From Bradyrhizobium diazoefficiens (lineage in GTDB: Bacteria > Pseudomonadota > Alphaproteobacteria > Rhizobiales > Xanthobacteraceae), in assembly GCF_016612535.1 (NCBI RefSeq), contig NZ_JAENXS010000005.1:102558-166557 (forward strand): 64,000 nucleotides of DNA, given 5' to 3'. The position numbers and the translations under genes are program-made. Below are positions 32,326 to 40,949 of this stretch, piece after piece (within the stretch, counting starts at the first letter, position 1; each line of letters starts with the position of its first letter). Below the pieces are notes generated by a model. That model was not told the DNA's origin, searched no databases, and saw only the letters and a list, made by a program, of their open reading frames with translations.

Positions 32326-32587
32326 ATTTGTCTTGCTCCAGCACCCCGCGGCCAGTGCAACAATGGTTATGCATTTCGCGGGCCAACTCTGATTCGCAAC
32401 GACTGGCCTCGCTGCATGATGAGACCGTCATATCGGCGTCACAGACAAGCCGGGACAATTACGGTTCGTGCGCCGGCACAGGGCATCCCGGCTTGCAAAA
32501 CTGCCGCGTTGCGCGAGAGGTTGCGCTTTGGCATAAAAGCTTCACCGGTTACGCCATTGGGCGATGGCGGCCGGCCGACGGGACGTT

Positions 32588-32941
32588 ATGAAGAACGGCC
32601 TCTATTCGATTCACGTGAGCCTGCTCGATGGTCGAGCCGGCAAGGGCAGCGGCGTGATTCTTTTCCGCGATGGCAAGATTCTTGGCGGCGACGCCTACCT
32701 CTATTACACCGGCAGCTACGTGGTGAAGGACGACCACACCTTCAAGGGCGAGGTGCTGGTGCAACGGCACACTTCGCCGCGGGGCGATGACAATCCGCTG
32801 TTCGGCGGCCCTGCCCCGGTCGGCATCGGCGTCAGCGGGACCTATACCGACACTCGCGCGGAGATGACGGGAACGGCGCTGGTCGGTAAGGCCAGCTTGA
32901 TCTTCGGCGCCACCCTGCACAAGCTCGCCGAGGCGGATTAG
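32588..32941 (+). CDS. GrlR-like protein
   Basis: A 117-residue protein resembling GrlR, the negative regulator of the LEE type III secretion genes in enteropathogens: MKNGLYSIHVSLLDG, GVILFRDGKILGGDAYLYYT and GSYVVKDDHTFKGEVLVQRH. GrlR acts by binding the activator GrlA; no GrlA-like gene is present here, so the role is open. The ribosome site is weak. Confidence 0.72.
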   Translation: MKNGLYSIHVSLLDGRAGKGSGVILFRDGKILGGDAYLYYTGSYVVKDDHTFKGEVLVQRHTSPRGDDNPLFGGPAPVGIGVSGTYTDTRAEMTGTALVGKASLIFGATLHKLAEAD

Positions 32942-32949
32942 CGACAGAT

Positions 32950-35658
32950 CTATTCGGCAGCCTGCTCCAGCGGCGCGGTGCGCGGCAGGATCATCTGGAT
33001 GCGCGTCCCCTCGCCCGGCTCGGAATCGAGGTCGAGCCGCCCGCCGAGCCGGTTGGTGACGATGCTGTAGACGATGTGCAGCCCGAGGCCAGTGCCGCCC
33101 TGGTCGCGCCGAGTCGTGAAGAACGGATCAAACGCGCGGCGGCGCACGTCAAGGCTCATGCCGCAGCCATTGTCGGCGACGATGATCTCGACATTGTCCT
33201 TGCCGGACTCGCGCACCTGGATGTCGATGGTCCCCGGACGTCCGTCCGGGAAGGCGTGCGCCACCGCGTTGAGGAAGAGGTTCGTCAGCACCTGGCCGTA
33301 CGGGCCGGGGTAACTGTTCATGGTGAGATTAGGTTGGCACTCGACGTTGAGCGTCAGGTTCTGCTTGCGCAAGCCGGGGCGCAGGCTCATCACCACCTGC
33401 TCGGTGAGATCGGCGAGGTCGAAGCTGCGCTGGTCCGAATAGTTGCGGTCGGCCGCGACCTGCTTGAACGACTGGATCAGCTCGGCGGCGCGATTGAGGT
33501 TCGAGACAAGCTGCGAGGACGCGTCGCGGCTGGTGTTGAGGTAGTCGTTGAGAGTCGAGCGGCGAAGCTCGCCGCGCTCAACCTCGGCGCTGAATATCGC
33601 CGTCTTGCGCTCCAGCGCGGATGCGACCGTGAGGCTGATGCCGACAGGATTGTTGACCTCGTGCGCGACACCGGCGACCAGGCGTCCGAGTGCGGCGAGC
33701 TTCTCCGCCTCGATCAGCGAGGCCTGGGTCTCGCGCAGATTGCGCAGCGCCGTCTCGGCGGCGTCCTTGGCTTTCCGCATCTCCTGCTCGCCGCGCTTGC
33801 GCTCGCCGATGTCAAGCGCCACGGTGACGATCCGCTCGATCTCGCCCTCGGCATCGAGCAGCGGCAGCTTGTTGACGAGCCATTGCCGCATGTTGCCAGC
33901 GGCATCCTTGTACTCCTCCTCGTAGAAGCCGAGCCCCTTGCGCAACGCCACCACGCGCTTGTCGTGCTCATCGGTCTTGGCTGCGCCGTAGCGCGACATC
34001 AGGTCGGCGGTGGTGCGGCCGAGCGCGTCGCCGGGCTCGATCCCGAAAATGCCAGCCATGTAGCGGTTCATCAGCACATAGCGCAGGTCGCGATTCTTGA
34101 CGTTGATCACCGCCGGCACGGTGTCGATGACCTGCTGGAGCAGGCGCCGGCCTTCGGCAATCGCGTCTTCCGCCCGCTTCTGGTCGGTGATGTCGCGCAA
34201 CGTGCCCTCGTAGCGGACGATCCTGCCCTGCTCGTCCCGCACGCCGGTCGCGCTGTCGGAGAGCCAGAGGACGTCGCCGCTGCGCTGGCGCACCTGATAC
34301 TCGAACTCGCGTACCATGCCGTCGCGGTGCATCAGCCGCTGGTACTCCTCACGCGCCTCGGGATGGACGTAGATGGTGTGGGCGATGTCGTTGATGCTGT
34401 CGATCAAATGCTGCGGGCTGTCATAGCCCATCATCCGCGCCAGCGCCGGATTGGCGTTGAGGAGATCGCCGGACGGCGTCGTCACGTAGATGCCGTCGAC
34501 AGAACCCTCGAACAGCTTGCGATAGCTCTCTTCGGCCAGCCGCTGCTCCGTGAGCGCGCGCACGGCCGCCTCGCGCGCCGTGTCGGCCTCCTCCAGCGCG
34601 CGGCGGAACACCTCTGCGGCGCGCGCAATGTCGCCGATCTCGTTGTCGAGTTCGGCCGACGGGATCGACGTATTCTTCTCGCCCGCCGCAAGGGCACGAA
34701 TGGAGCGCGCGATCTGGGCCAGTGGGCGCACCGTCCGTCGCACCACGAACCCGGCGGCGAGGATACCGATCAGCACGCCGATGCTGCCGAGCACGATACT
34801 CTGCCATCGCGCCTCCGCGAGCGTCCGGGCGAAGTCGCGCGACAGCACATGGCCTCGGCGGTCGCTGACGTCACGGAGCAATTCTGTGACGCGGCCGATC
34901 AGCCTGCCCTCGGTTCCCAGCACCTCGCGATCGATATCGGCGATCTGCCGTTCGCGGACCGCGACTGCCACGATGGCATCGGCGTAATTGTTCACAGCCG
35001 ACTTCAACCGGCTATCTGCGATCTCCATCGTCCGCATGCTCTGCGCGGCCTGCTCCGCAGCGGACGGGTTGCGCGCGAGCAATCCAAGCGCGATCCGGCT
35101 CTGGGCCTCCGACAGGCGCGCGGCGAGATCGCGATCCCCGCTTTCGGAGACTGCCGCGTCGAACTGGTCCCGCAGCGGCGGCAGCCCGGCGAGCAATTGC
35201 GCGCGGCGATCGATCAGGGTCGAGATCCGCTCCAGCCCGCTGCGGTAAGTCGCAAGTCGCTCGGAGACGCCATCGATCATGTCCTGCTGCTCGGGGGCAA
35301 GATCGATACGGGTCTTCTTGAGGATGTCGCTCAGGGTCGAGGCGGCCTCGCCGACTTGCTTGAACTGGATGCCGGCCCCGGGATCGGTGACGAAGTCACG
35401 CGCAGCGAGCCGCAGGTCGTTCATGCGGCGGTCGATATCTTCCGCGAGGTCGCCGACGCTTTGCAGCCGCTGAAGTTCGGCGAAGGTGGCGTCGATATGC
35501 CGGATTGCGATCACGCTGGCGGTCGAGGTGACGATAATCACCGCCAGCACCAGGATGAAGCTGCCGAACGTCATCTGGCCGATCGACAGCGAAAACGATC
35601 GCTTCAGCGGCGGATTCGGTGGCGTTTCGACAGGCATTGGGACGGTACCGGACTCCAT
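32950..35658 (-). CDS. PAS-containing membrane sensor histidine kinase
   Basis: A 902-residue kinase: first membrane helix (about 27-50), a long periplasmic helical sensor (about 50-270), second helix (SIVLGSIGVLIGILAAGFVV), HAMP, two PAS domains (first around YRKLFEGSVDGIYVTTPSGD, second around INVKNRDLRYVLMNRYMAGI), a coiled segment, the H-box VAGVAHEVNNPVG, and an ATPase with NLFLNAVAHAF, DNGCGM and GGTGLGLHIV. The class matches DctB/FixL-like kinases that act on separate regulators, but no response regulator is adjacent. Confidence 0.93.
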   Translation of the reverse strand: MESGTVPMPVETPPNPPLKRSFSLSIGQMTFGSFILVLAVIIVTSTASVIAIRHIDATFAELQRLQSVGDLAEDIDRRMNDLRLAARDFVTDPGAGIQFKQVGEAASTLSDILKKTRIDLAPEQQDMIDGVSERLATYRSGLERISTLIDRRAQLLAGLPPLRDQFDAAVSESGDRDLAARLSEAQSRIALGLLARNPSAAEQAAQSMRTMEIADSRLKSAVNNYADAIVAVAVRERQIADIDREVLGTEGRLIGRVTELLRDVSDRRGHVLSRDFARTLAEARWQSIVLGSIGVLIGILAAGFVVRRTVRPLAQIARSIRALAAGEKNTSIPSAELDNEIGDIARAAEVFRRALEEADTAREAAVRALTEQRLAEESYRKLFEGSVDGIYVTTPSGDLLNANPALARMMGYDSPQHLIDSINDIAHTIYVHPEAREEYQRLMHRDGMVREFEYQVRQRSGDVLWLSDSATGVRDEQGRIVRYEGTLRDITDQKRAEDAIAEGRRLLQQVIDTVPAVINVKNRDLRYVLMNRYMAGIFGIEPGDALGRTTADLMSRYGAAKTDEHDKRVVALRKGLGFYEEEYKDAAGNMRQWLVNKLPLLDAEGEIERIVTVALDIGERKRGEQEMRKAKDAAETALRNLRETQASLIEAEKLAALGRLVAGVAHEVNNPVGISLTVASALERKTAIFSAEVERGELRRSTLNDYLNTSRDASSQLVSNLNRAAELIQSFKQVAADRNYSDQRSFDLADLTEQVVMSLRPGLRKQNLTLNVECQPNLTMNSYPGPYGQVLTNLFLNAVAHAFPDGRPGTIDIQVRESGKDNVEIIVADNGCGMSLDVRRRAFDPFFTTRRDQGGTGLGLHIVYSIVTNRLGGRLDLDSEPGEGTRIQMILPRTAPLEQAAE

Positions 35659-35727
35659 ACCCTGCCAATATACGCTGTATCGCCCCTCCGGGGGAACATG
35701 CCTCCACCGACCGGAAGGGGCTGTTTT

Positions 35728-36642
35728 TCATGATGGTTTAGCGACGGCATTGGTCCGGCCGAGGATCGTCATGGCGGCAACGCCGAGGACGACGCAGGCG
35801 AGCCCAATCCAGGCGGTCTGGCTCAGGGTCTCACCGAGAATGGCGACGCTGATGGCGACCCCGATCGGGACGCGGAGATAGGCCTGGGCGGTGGTGCCGA
35901 CCGAGCCGAGCGTCTGGATCAGGCGGAAATAGATCGCGAACGCCGCCGCGGTCGAGAACACCGCGAGCGCGAGCAGCGCCAGCACGGAGCTCAGCGCGGG
36001 CGACAGCGTCCAGGGCTGCTCGAACACCAGCGAGGCCGGGATCAGGACCGCAGCCCCGGCGAGCAGCGAGCCGGCGGCGGGCGCCATCGGATCGAGGCCT
36101 TTGAAGCTCCGCCCGAAAATCGCGGCGCAGGCGTAGCAGATGGTGGCGGCGACGATGGCCGCCTCCGCGACGAGGCCGCTGCCGATATCATAGAACGCAT
36201 CGACGCCGACGATGAGCAGGATGCCGACCATGCCGGCGACCACGCCGAACAGTTTTCGCGGGCTCGTCGCCTCGTGGCGGGTGACGACCGCGGTCAGCAA
36301 GAAGGTGAAGATGGGTCCGGCCGAATTGAGGATGGTGGCGAGGGATGCATCGACATGGCGCTCGCCCCAGGCGATCAGGGTCCAGGGGATCACGCTGTTG
36401 AGCACCGCCTGGAAGGCGAAGCGCTGCCAGGTCGGCCCATCCGTTGGCATCCTGACGCCACGCGCCCGCATCACGACGAGCAGCAGCAGGCCGGCGATCG
36501 CCGTGCGCGCGGCGATTAGCGTGATCGGCGGAATGGTGGCGACGCCGAGCTTGATGAAGGTGTAGGAGCCGCCCCACAGCGCCGCGAGCGCGAGCAGCAG
36601 CGCCAGCTCGACGGCGATATTGGTGTCCTGCCGGTTGTCCAT
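35728..36642 (-). CDS. EamA/DMT-superfamily transporter
   Basis: A 304-residue inner-membrane protein with ten helices in two EamA repeats (LALLLALAALWGGSYTFIK start; second repeat GLVAEAAIVAATICYACAAI). Conserved Gly/Pro helix breaks (GERHVDASLATILNSAGPIF) are present. Probably a metabolite exporter; substrate unknown. Not closely related in sequence to the other DMT gene at 24283. Confidence 0.9.
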   Translation of the reverse strand: MDNRQDTNIAVELALLLALAALWGGSYTFIKLGVATIPPITLIAARTAIAGLLLLVVMRARGVRMPTDGPTWQRFAFQAVLNSVIPWTLIAWGERHVDASLATILNSAGPIFTFLLTAVVTRHEATSPRKLFGVVAGMVGILLIVGVDAFYDIGSGLVAEAAIVAATICYACAAIFGRSFKGLDPMAPAAGSLLAGAAVLIPASLVFEQPWTLSPALSSVLALLALAVFSTAAAFAIYFRLIQTLGSVGTTAQAYLRVPIGVAISVAILGETLSQTAWIGLACVVLGVAAMTILGRTNAVAKPS

Positions 36643-36722
36643 GGCGCCCGATCCGTCCCGTTTTCAGTGGGCGGACCATAGCGCGACCTTGGGCGCAATA
36701 GTTCGTCGCGCATCGAAGTGTC

Positions 36723-37517
36723 CTAGCCGATCGCGCCGACTTCGAACACCTCGCCGTCATAACCGGCCTCACGGGGGATGCGAAGCTGACGACCGCTCTC
36801 GGTCTTGGTCATGACAGGCATCACCGTCACGATCGACATGCTGCTTGCATGCTCGAGCGCAGACTTCACCGTCGGCTGCTCCGCAAGCCGGATCAGATTG
36901 CGCGTGGTCGGGAACGGCAGCTTGAAGCGGCCGCTCTCGCCGCCCGCCACCGCCTCGCGCGGAGAGACCCAGATCGAGTCGGTGGACTCCCGGCCATCAT
37001 GAGCGCCGAGCTGGTCCGGCGGCGCAGCGGCGAGAAAGAACCAAGTGTCGAAGCGTTTTGGCATGCCTTCCGGCGTGATCCAGTGCGCGTAAGGCACGAG
37101 CGTATCAAGCGCGAGCTGGAGACCATTGTCGGCCAAGATGCTCAGGAAGCTGATCTTGTGCTCGTTGAGGGCGACGCGATGCTTGTCCGCGATCTCGCCG
37201 GCACGCTTGGCATCGACTGGCGTGCCCGAATCCTTCGACCGGGCCAGCAAAATGCCGCTCTCCTCAAAAGTTTCGCGGATCGCAGCAATACGAAAGCCGC
37301 GATCCGATTCACTCAGGCCCTCGCCGCCCGAATACAGGTCGGACCGCTTGACGATCTCCTGATCGCCGGCATCGACGCTGCCGCCCGGAAACACCAGCGC
37401 GCCCGAGTTGAACTCGATCTGATGATGGCGAACCATCATGAAGACCTCAACCTCCTTCGCACCATTACGGAGCAGGAGGATGGTCGAGGCCGGGCGTGAT
37501 GCTGATGTCTCGGGCAT
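36723..37517 (-). CDS. NUDIX hydrolase (NUDT19/NUDT7-like)
   Basis: A 264-residue hydrolase with the start of a Nudix fold (ILLLRNGAKEVEVFMMVRHH, FPGGSVDAGD) and catalytic core RIAAIRETFEESGILLA. As in CoA-diphosphatases NUDT7/19, residues are inserted between the Gly and the REtxEExGI core. Start MPETSASRPAST at 37517, only 4 bp after the next gene's stop, so it is co-transcribed with the DHDPS-family gene. A CoA- or acyl-CoA-directed activity fits the neighbourhood; inferred. Confidence 0.85.
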   Translation of the reverse strand: MPETSASRPASTILLLRNGAKEVEVFMMVRHHQIEFNSGALVFPGGSVDAGDQEIVKRSDLYSGGEGLSESDRGFRIAAIRETFEESGILLARSKDSGTPVDAKRAGEIADKHRVALNEHKISFLSILADNGLQLALDTLVPYAHWITPEGMPKRFDTWFFLAAAPPDQLGAHDGRESTDSIWVSPREAVAGGESGRFKLPFPTTRNLIRLAEQPTVKSALEHASSMSIVTVMPVMTKTESGRQLRIPREAGYDGEVFEVGAIG

Positions 37518-37521
37518 GCAA

Positions 37522-38475
37522 CTAGCCTGCGGCGCTCGATTGGGGTCCGAGATTGGCGCGCTTGTCGACCTTCGCCACGCGCGACAGGAGATAATCGACC
37601 TCGGCCTTCGCCGCCGCCGTGATTGTCGCGCCGGGCTTGCGCTGGGCGCTGGAGGCGATGATGCCGCGCTTCTGGAGCACGTATTTACGCACGGCAAGGC
37701 CCGCACCCGGTTGCTGTTCGTAGCGGATCAGCGGCAGATGCGCGTCGAACAGATCGTGCGCAGCGTCGCGCTTGCCGGCCTTGGACAGGTTCACGACGTC
37801 GATCAGAAGCTCGGGGAAGGCGTAGCCGGTCATGGCACCGTCGGCGCCGCGCTCCATCTCGAAGTCGAGGAACGTGCCGCCATTGCCGCAGAGGATCGAG
37901 AGCGGCCGCAGCGAGCCGTCCTTCTGAAAACCGCGCAGCGTCGAGATCTTCTCGAGACCCGGCCAGTCCTCGTGCTTGAGCATCACGCAATTCGAATTGT
38001 CCATGACGATCTTGCGGATCACGGCCGGCGTGAACACCACCGACAGCGTCAGCGGATAGTCCTGGAGCACCCAGGGCACGTCAGGGCCGATCGCCTCGGC
38101 CGCCTGCTTGAAATAGCCGACGATCTGGTCGTCGGTGCGCAGCGACGGCGGCGGCGCAATCATGACGCCGGCCGCGCCCGCGTCCATCGAGGCCCTCGCC
38201 AGCGAGCGCATGGTGGCAAAACCCGGCGCGGAGACGCCGACGATCACCTGCATTGTCTTGGCGCGCTTGACGAAGCGTACCGCGACGTGCTCGGCCTCGA
38301 CGGCGTCGAGCTTCGGCGCCTCACCGAGGATACCGAGCACCGTGACGCCGTCGCAGCCGACCTCCTCGTAGAAATCGGTCAGGCGGTCGATCGAGCGCTC
38401 GTCGATCCGGCCGTCATCGTGGAACGGTGTCGGCGCGATTGCGAAGGTGCCCTTGGCGTCGGCGGTGAGTTTCAT
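37522..38475 (-). CDS. Dihydrodipicolinate synthase-family aldolase/lyase
   Basis: A 317-residue TIM barrel of the DapA/NanA family. The pyruvate-binding loop is GILGEAPKLD, the catalytic Tyr lies in VLQDYPLTLS, and the Schiff-base Lys in CVMLKHEDWPG. Not DapA itself: the surrounding motifs differ and the gene sits in an acyl-CoA degradation block. The substrate is likely a 2-keto acid or aldehyde adduct. Start at 38475 (MKLTADAKGTFAIAPTPFHD). Confidence 0.88.
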   Translation of the reverse strand: MKLTADAKGTFAIAPTPFHDDGRIDERSIDRLTDFYEEVGCDGVTVLGILGEAPKLDAVEAEHVAVRFVKRAKTMQVIVGVSAPGFATMRSLARASMDAGAAGVMIAPPPSLRTDDQIVGYFKQAAEAIGPDVPWVLQDYPLTLSVVFTPAVIRKIVMDNSNCVMLKHEDWPGLEKISTLRGFQKDGSLRPLSILCGNGGTFLDFEMERGADGAMTGYAFPELLIDVVNLSKAGKRDAAHDLFDAHLPLIRYEQQPGAGLAVRKYVLQKRGIIASSAQRKPGATITAAAKAEVDYLLSRVAKVDKRANLGPQSSAAG

Positions 38476-38536
38476 CAGTGCTTTATCCTTTCGAGGTCCC
38501 GGGTTCGCGCATTGCGCGCCCCGGAACGACCATGGC

Positions 38537-39415
38537 TCAAAACCGCCGCGCGCCCATCTTGATCTGCTCCTCGGAGAAGAAGATCTCCTTGGCATGATCG
38601 GCGATGTCCCGGGCGTTCCAGCCCGTGTGCGGCGGTTTCCAGCCTTCCATTTCCATCATCCGCATTTCGCGCACGCCGCGGGGCCCGGACACGCCCAGCA
38701 CCTTGCCGGTCTGGTCGCCCGACAAGTCGCTGACCATGTATAGCACGGCCGGCGCGATGCCGTCCGGCCCCAGCGCCGCGCCGGGGTTCTCCTTATAGCG
38801 GGGCAGGTCTGCGGTCATGCGGGTCAGGGCGCCCGGGGCCAGCGTCCAGATCCGGATGTTGTACTTCCGACCCTCGATCGCCAGCACGTTGGACAGGCCC
38901 CAGATGCCGCCCTTGGCCGCACCGTAATTGGTCTGGCCGAAATTGCCGATCAGGCCGGAGGTCGAGGAGGTGTTGACGATGACGCCACCGCCGTTTTCCC
39001 GCATCCAGCGAAACACCGGCATGGTGCAGCAAAAGGTGCCCTTCAGATGCACCTTGATGACCTTGTCCCAGTCGGATTCGGTGGCTTTTGCGAAGGTCTG
39101 GTCGCGCAGAATGCCCGCGTTGTTGACCAGGATGTCGGCGCGGCCGAAATGCTTGATGGCGTCGTCGAACACCGATTGGCCGCCCTCCATGGTGGAGATG
39201 TCTGCGCCGTTGGCGACCGCCTTGCCGCCGTCGGCCTTGATCGCGTCGACCACAAGCTGAGCCATCGACTTGTCGGCGCCCGAGCCGTCACGGGGGCCGC
39301 CAAGGTCGTTGACGACGACGGACGCCCCCTCCCGTGCGAACAGTTTTGCGTAGGCCTCACCAAGCCCCCCACCCGCGCCGGTGATCAGCGCAACCTTGCC
39401 GTCGAGTAGTCCCAT
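38537..39415 (-). CDS. SDR-family 3-hydroxyacyl-CoA dehydrogenase (MFE-2-like)
   Basis: A 292-residue short-chain dehydrogenase. NAD-binding TGAGGGLGEAYA, NNAG in LVNNAGILRD, catalytic Ser in NTSSTSG and intact YGAAK. The extended C-terminus (GWNARDIADHAKEIFFSEEQ) is typical of the (3R)-hydroxyacyl-CoA dehydrogenase half of peroxisomal multifunctional enzyme 2. Together with the MaoC-type protein upstream it makes a split MFE-2. Same strand as its neighbours. Confidence 0.9.
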   Translation of the reverse strand: MGLLDGKVALITGAGGGLGEAYAKLFAREGASVVVNDLGGPRDGSGADKSMAQLVVDAIKADGGKAVANGADISTMEGGQSVFDDAIKHFGRADILVNNAGILRDQTFAKATESDWDKVIKVHLKGTFCCTMPVFRWMRENGGGVIVNTSSTSGLIGNFGQTNYGAAKGGIWGLSNVLAIEGRKYNIRIWTLAPGALTRMTADLPRYKENPGAALGPDGIAPAVLYMVSDLSGDQTGKVLGVSGPRGVREMRMMEMEGWKPPHTGWNARDIADHAKEIFFSEEQIKMGARRF

Positions 39416-39496
39416 GGTGGCTTCTCCCTGTTTGTTTTTCTTTCTTCACCTCTCCCCCGCAAGAGCGGGGCGAGGGAGTGAACGGCCCGTGCGTCC

Positions 39497-40357
39497 CTAA
39501 CCCAGCACCGTCTTGCCGTTCTTGATCACGGTGACGCCGCGCGACTTCACCCTCGCTTCGAACGAGATCACGTTGCCGTCCTTCCAGAGGTCCATGGTCA
39601 CGGTCTCGCCGGGATAGACCGGCGAAGAGAACCGCGCGACGTGCTGGCGGAACGCGCTTGCATCGTAGTCGGCATAGGTCTGGAGCACGCCGCGGCAGGT
39701 GATGCCGTAGGTACACATGCCGTGCAGGATCGGGCGCGGGAAGCCCGCCTTCCTGGCGAACTCGGGATCAGAGTGCAGCGGGTTGCGATCGCCACAGAGA
39801 CGGTACACCAACGCCTGGTCGGGACGCGTGACGATGTCGATGGACCGGTCGGGCGAACGCGACGGGATCTTGTGCGGATCGGGCTGCGTCAGGTTCGGCC
39901 CGCCGAAACCGCCATCGCCGCGGGCGAAGCGCGAGGCGACGAGAGTTGCAAGCTTTTCGCCTTTCTCGTTCTTGAGCACGGTCTGGTGGCTGATGACGAC
40001 GCCCTTGTCCTTGCCCTTGTCGAAGACCTCGACCACGGAGGAATCGGCGGTGATGTGGGCCGCGACCGGCAGCGGTTGGTGGAAGGTGATGTCGCGCTCG
40101 CCATCGACCACCATGACGCGGTTGAGGTTCATCTCGCCGGGGCCCGCGCCCCACGCGGCGACGGAGGCAAAGGTCGGCACCACCTTGAGCGGCCGCGGCG
40201 TCAGCGTGCCCTCGTTGACGAAAGCGAGCTCGTTCTCGTCCATGGGATCAGCGCCGAGACCGATGCCACAGGCGTAGAGCATCACCTCGCGATCGCTGTA
40301 GGCGTATTTCTGGCCGATGTTTTTCAGGCCTTTGAGTTCTTCGTATCTGGCGGACAT
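39497..40357 (-). CDS. MaoC-family enoyl-CoA hydratase (double hot-dog, hydratase 2 type)
   Basis: A 286-residue protein with two hot-dog folds. The hydratase 2 catalytic motif is present in the second fold: YRLCGDRNPLHSDPEFARKA then GFPRPILHGMCTYG (Asp and His of the R-specific hydratase). The N-terminal segment YAYSDREVMLYACGIGLGAD is the usual start of this family. It hydrates 2-enoyl-CoA to 3R-hydroxyacyl-CoA, the substrate of the SDR just downstream. Good GGGAGGAAACG upstream. Confidence 0.93.
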   Translation of the reverse strand: MSARYEELKGLKNIGQKYAYSDREVMLYACGIGLGADPMDENELAFVNEGTLTPRPLKVVPTFASVAAWGAGPGEMNLNRVMVVDGERDITFHQPLPVAAHITADSSVVEVFDKGKDKGVVISHQTVLKNEKGEKLATLVASRFARGDGGFGGPNLTQPDPHKIPSRSPDRSIDIVTRPDQALVYRLCGDRNPLHSDPEFARKAGFPRPILHGMCTYGITCRGVLQTYADYDASAFRQHVARFSSPVYPGETVTMDLWKDGNVISFEARVKSRGVTVIKNGKTVLG

Positions 40358-40402
40358 TTTGTTCGTTTCCTCCCCGGATTCTTGTGCGCCGCTGCCAGTC
40401 GA

Positions 40403-40553
40403 AGTGCCCTCTTCCCTTGTGGGAGAGGGCTGCGAGAGCCGTGCAGCAAACTCGTTTGGGTGAGGGGTTGGCTCCGCATTGCGAGTCTCTCTGCGGAGCG
40501 ATACCCCTCATCCGGCGCTTCGCGCCACCTTCCCCATAAGGGGGGGAAGGAAG
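40403..40553. repeat. Intergenic repeat, CCCTC/GAGGG-type
   Basis: Fills the 200-bp gap before the DUF35 gene. It carries GTGGGAGAGGGCTG, GGGTGAGGGG and CCCCTCATCCGGCGCTTCGC blocks characteristic of dispersed intergenic elements in Bradyrhizobium and relatives. A shorter related block (CACCTCTCCCCCGC) lies at about 39447-39475. Known from recall, not from a search. Confidence 0.5.
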
Positions 40554-40559
40554 AAAGCA

Positions 40560-40949
40560 TCAGGCCGGCGTGAAGAACGGCAGCGGTGCGCCGTCGGTCG
40601 GCTTGAACACCACCTTCACCTTCTGGCCGATCTTCAGCGTCGTCAGATCGCAGTCGACGAAATTGGTCTGCAGCGAAGGCCCCTCCTTCAGCGTGACATA
40701 GCCGATCGCGTAAGGACCGGTCGGCGATTTCCGCATCAGGCTATAAGTGTAGATCGTGCCCTCGCCCGAAGATTCCTCCCACACCGTCTTGTCGGAATAG
40801 CAGAACGGGCAGATCGAGCGCGGGAAGTAATGCGCCTCGCCGCAGGCGGCGCAGCGCTTGATCATGAACTTGCCCTGCTTGGCCGCGTCCCAGAACGCGG
40901 CGGTCTCGGGGTTCGTTACGGGAGCCGGATATTTCTTGGCTTCGCTCAT
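40560..40949 (-). CDS. DUF35/OB-fold zinc-ribbon acyl-CoA-associated protein
   Basis: A 129-residue protein. The N-terminal rubredoxin-like zinc ribbon is RCAACGEAHYFPRSICPFC, followed by an OB-fold (GTIYTYSLMRKSPTGPYAIG, FVDCDLTTLKIGQKVKVVF). Such proteins bind acyl-CoA and form complexes with SCP-x/Ltp2-type thiolases; here the start overlaps the thiolase stop (TGATG), so a complex is very likely. A GTG at 40952 is an alternative start. Confidence 0.92.
   Translation of the reverse strand: MSEAKKYPAPVTNPETAAFWDAAKQGKFMIKRCAACGEAHYFPRSICPFCYSDKTVWEESSGEGTIYTYSLMRKSPTGPYAIGYVTLKEGPSLQTNFVDCDLTTLKIGQKVKVVFKPTDGAPLPFFTPA

Noticed and set aside
33076..35733. An 885-codon open frame antisense to the PAS kinase
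   Set aside because: Lacks any motif and exists only because GC-rich third positions suppress stops; the kinase reading has HAMP, PAS, H-box and ATPase motifs.
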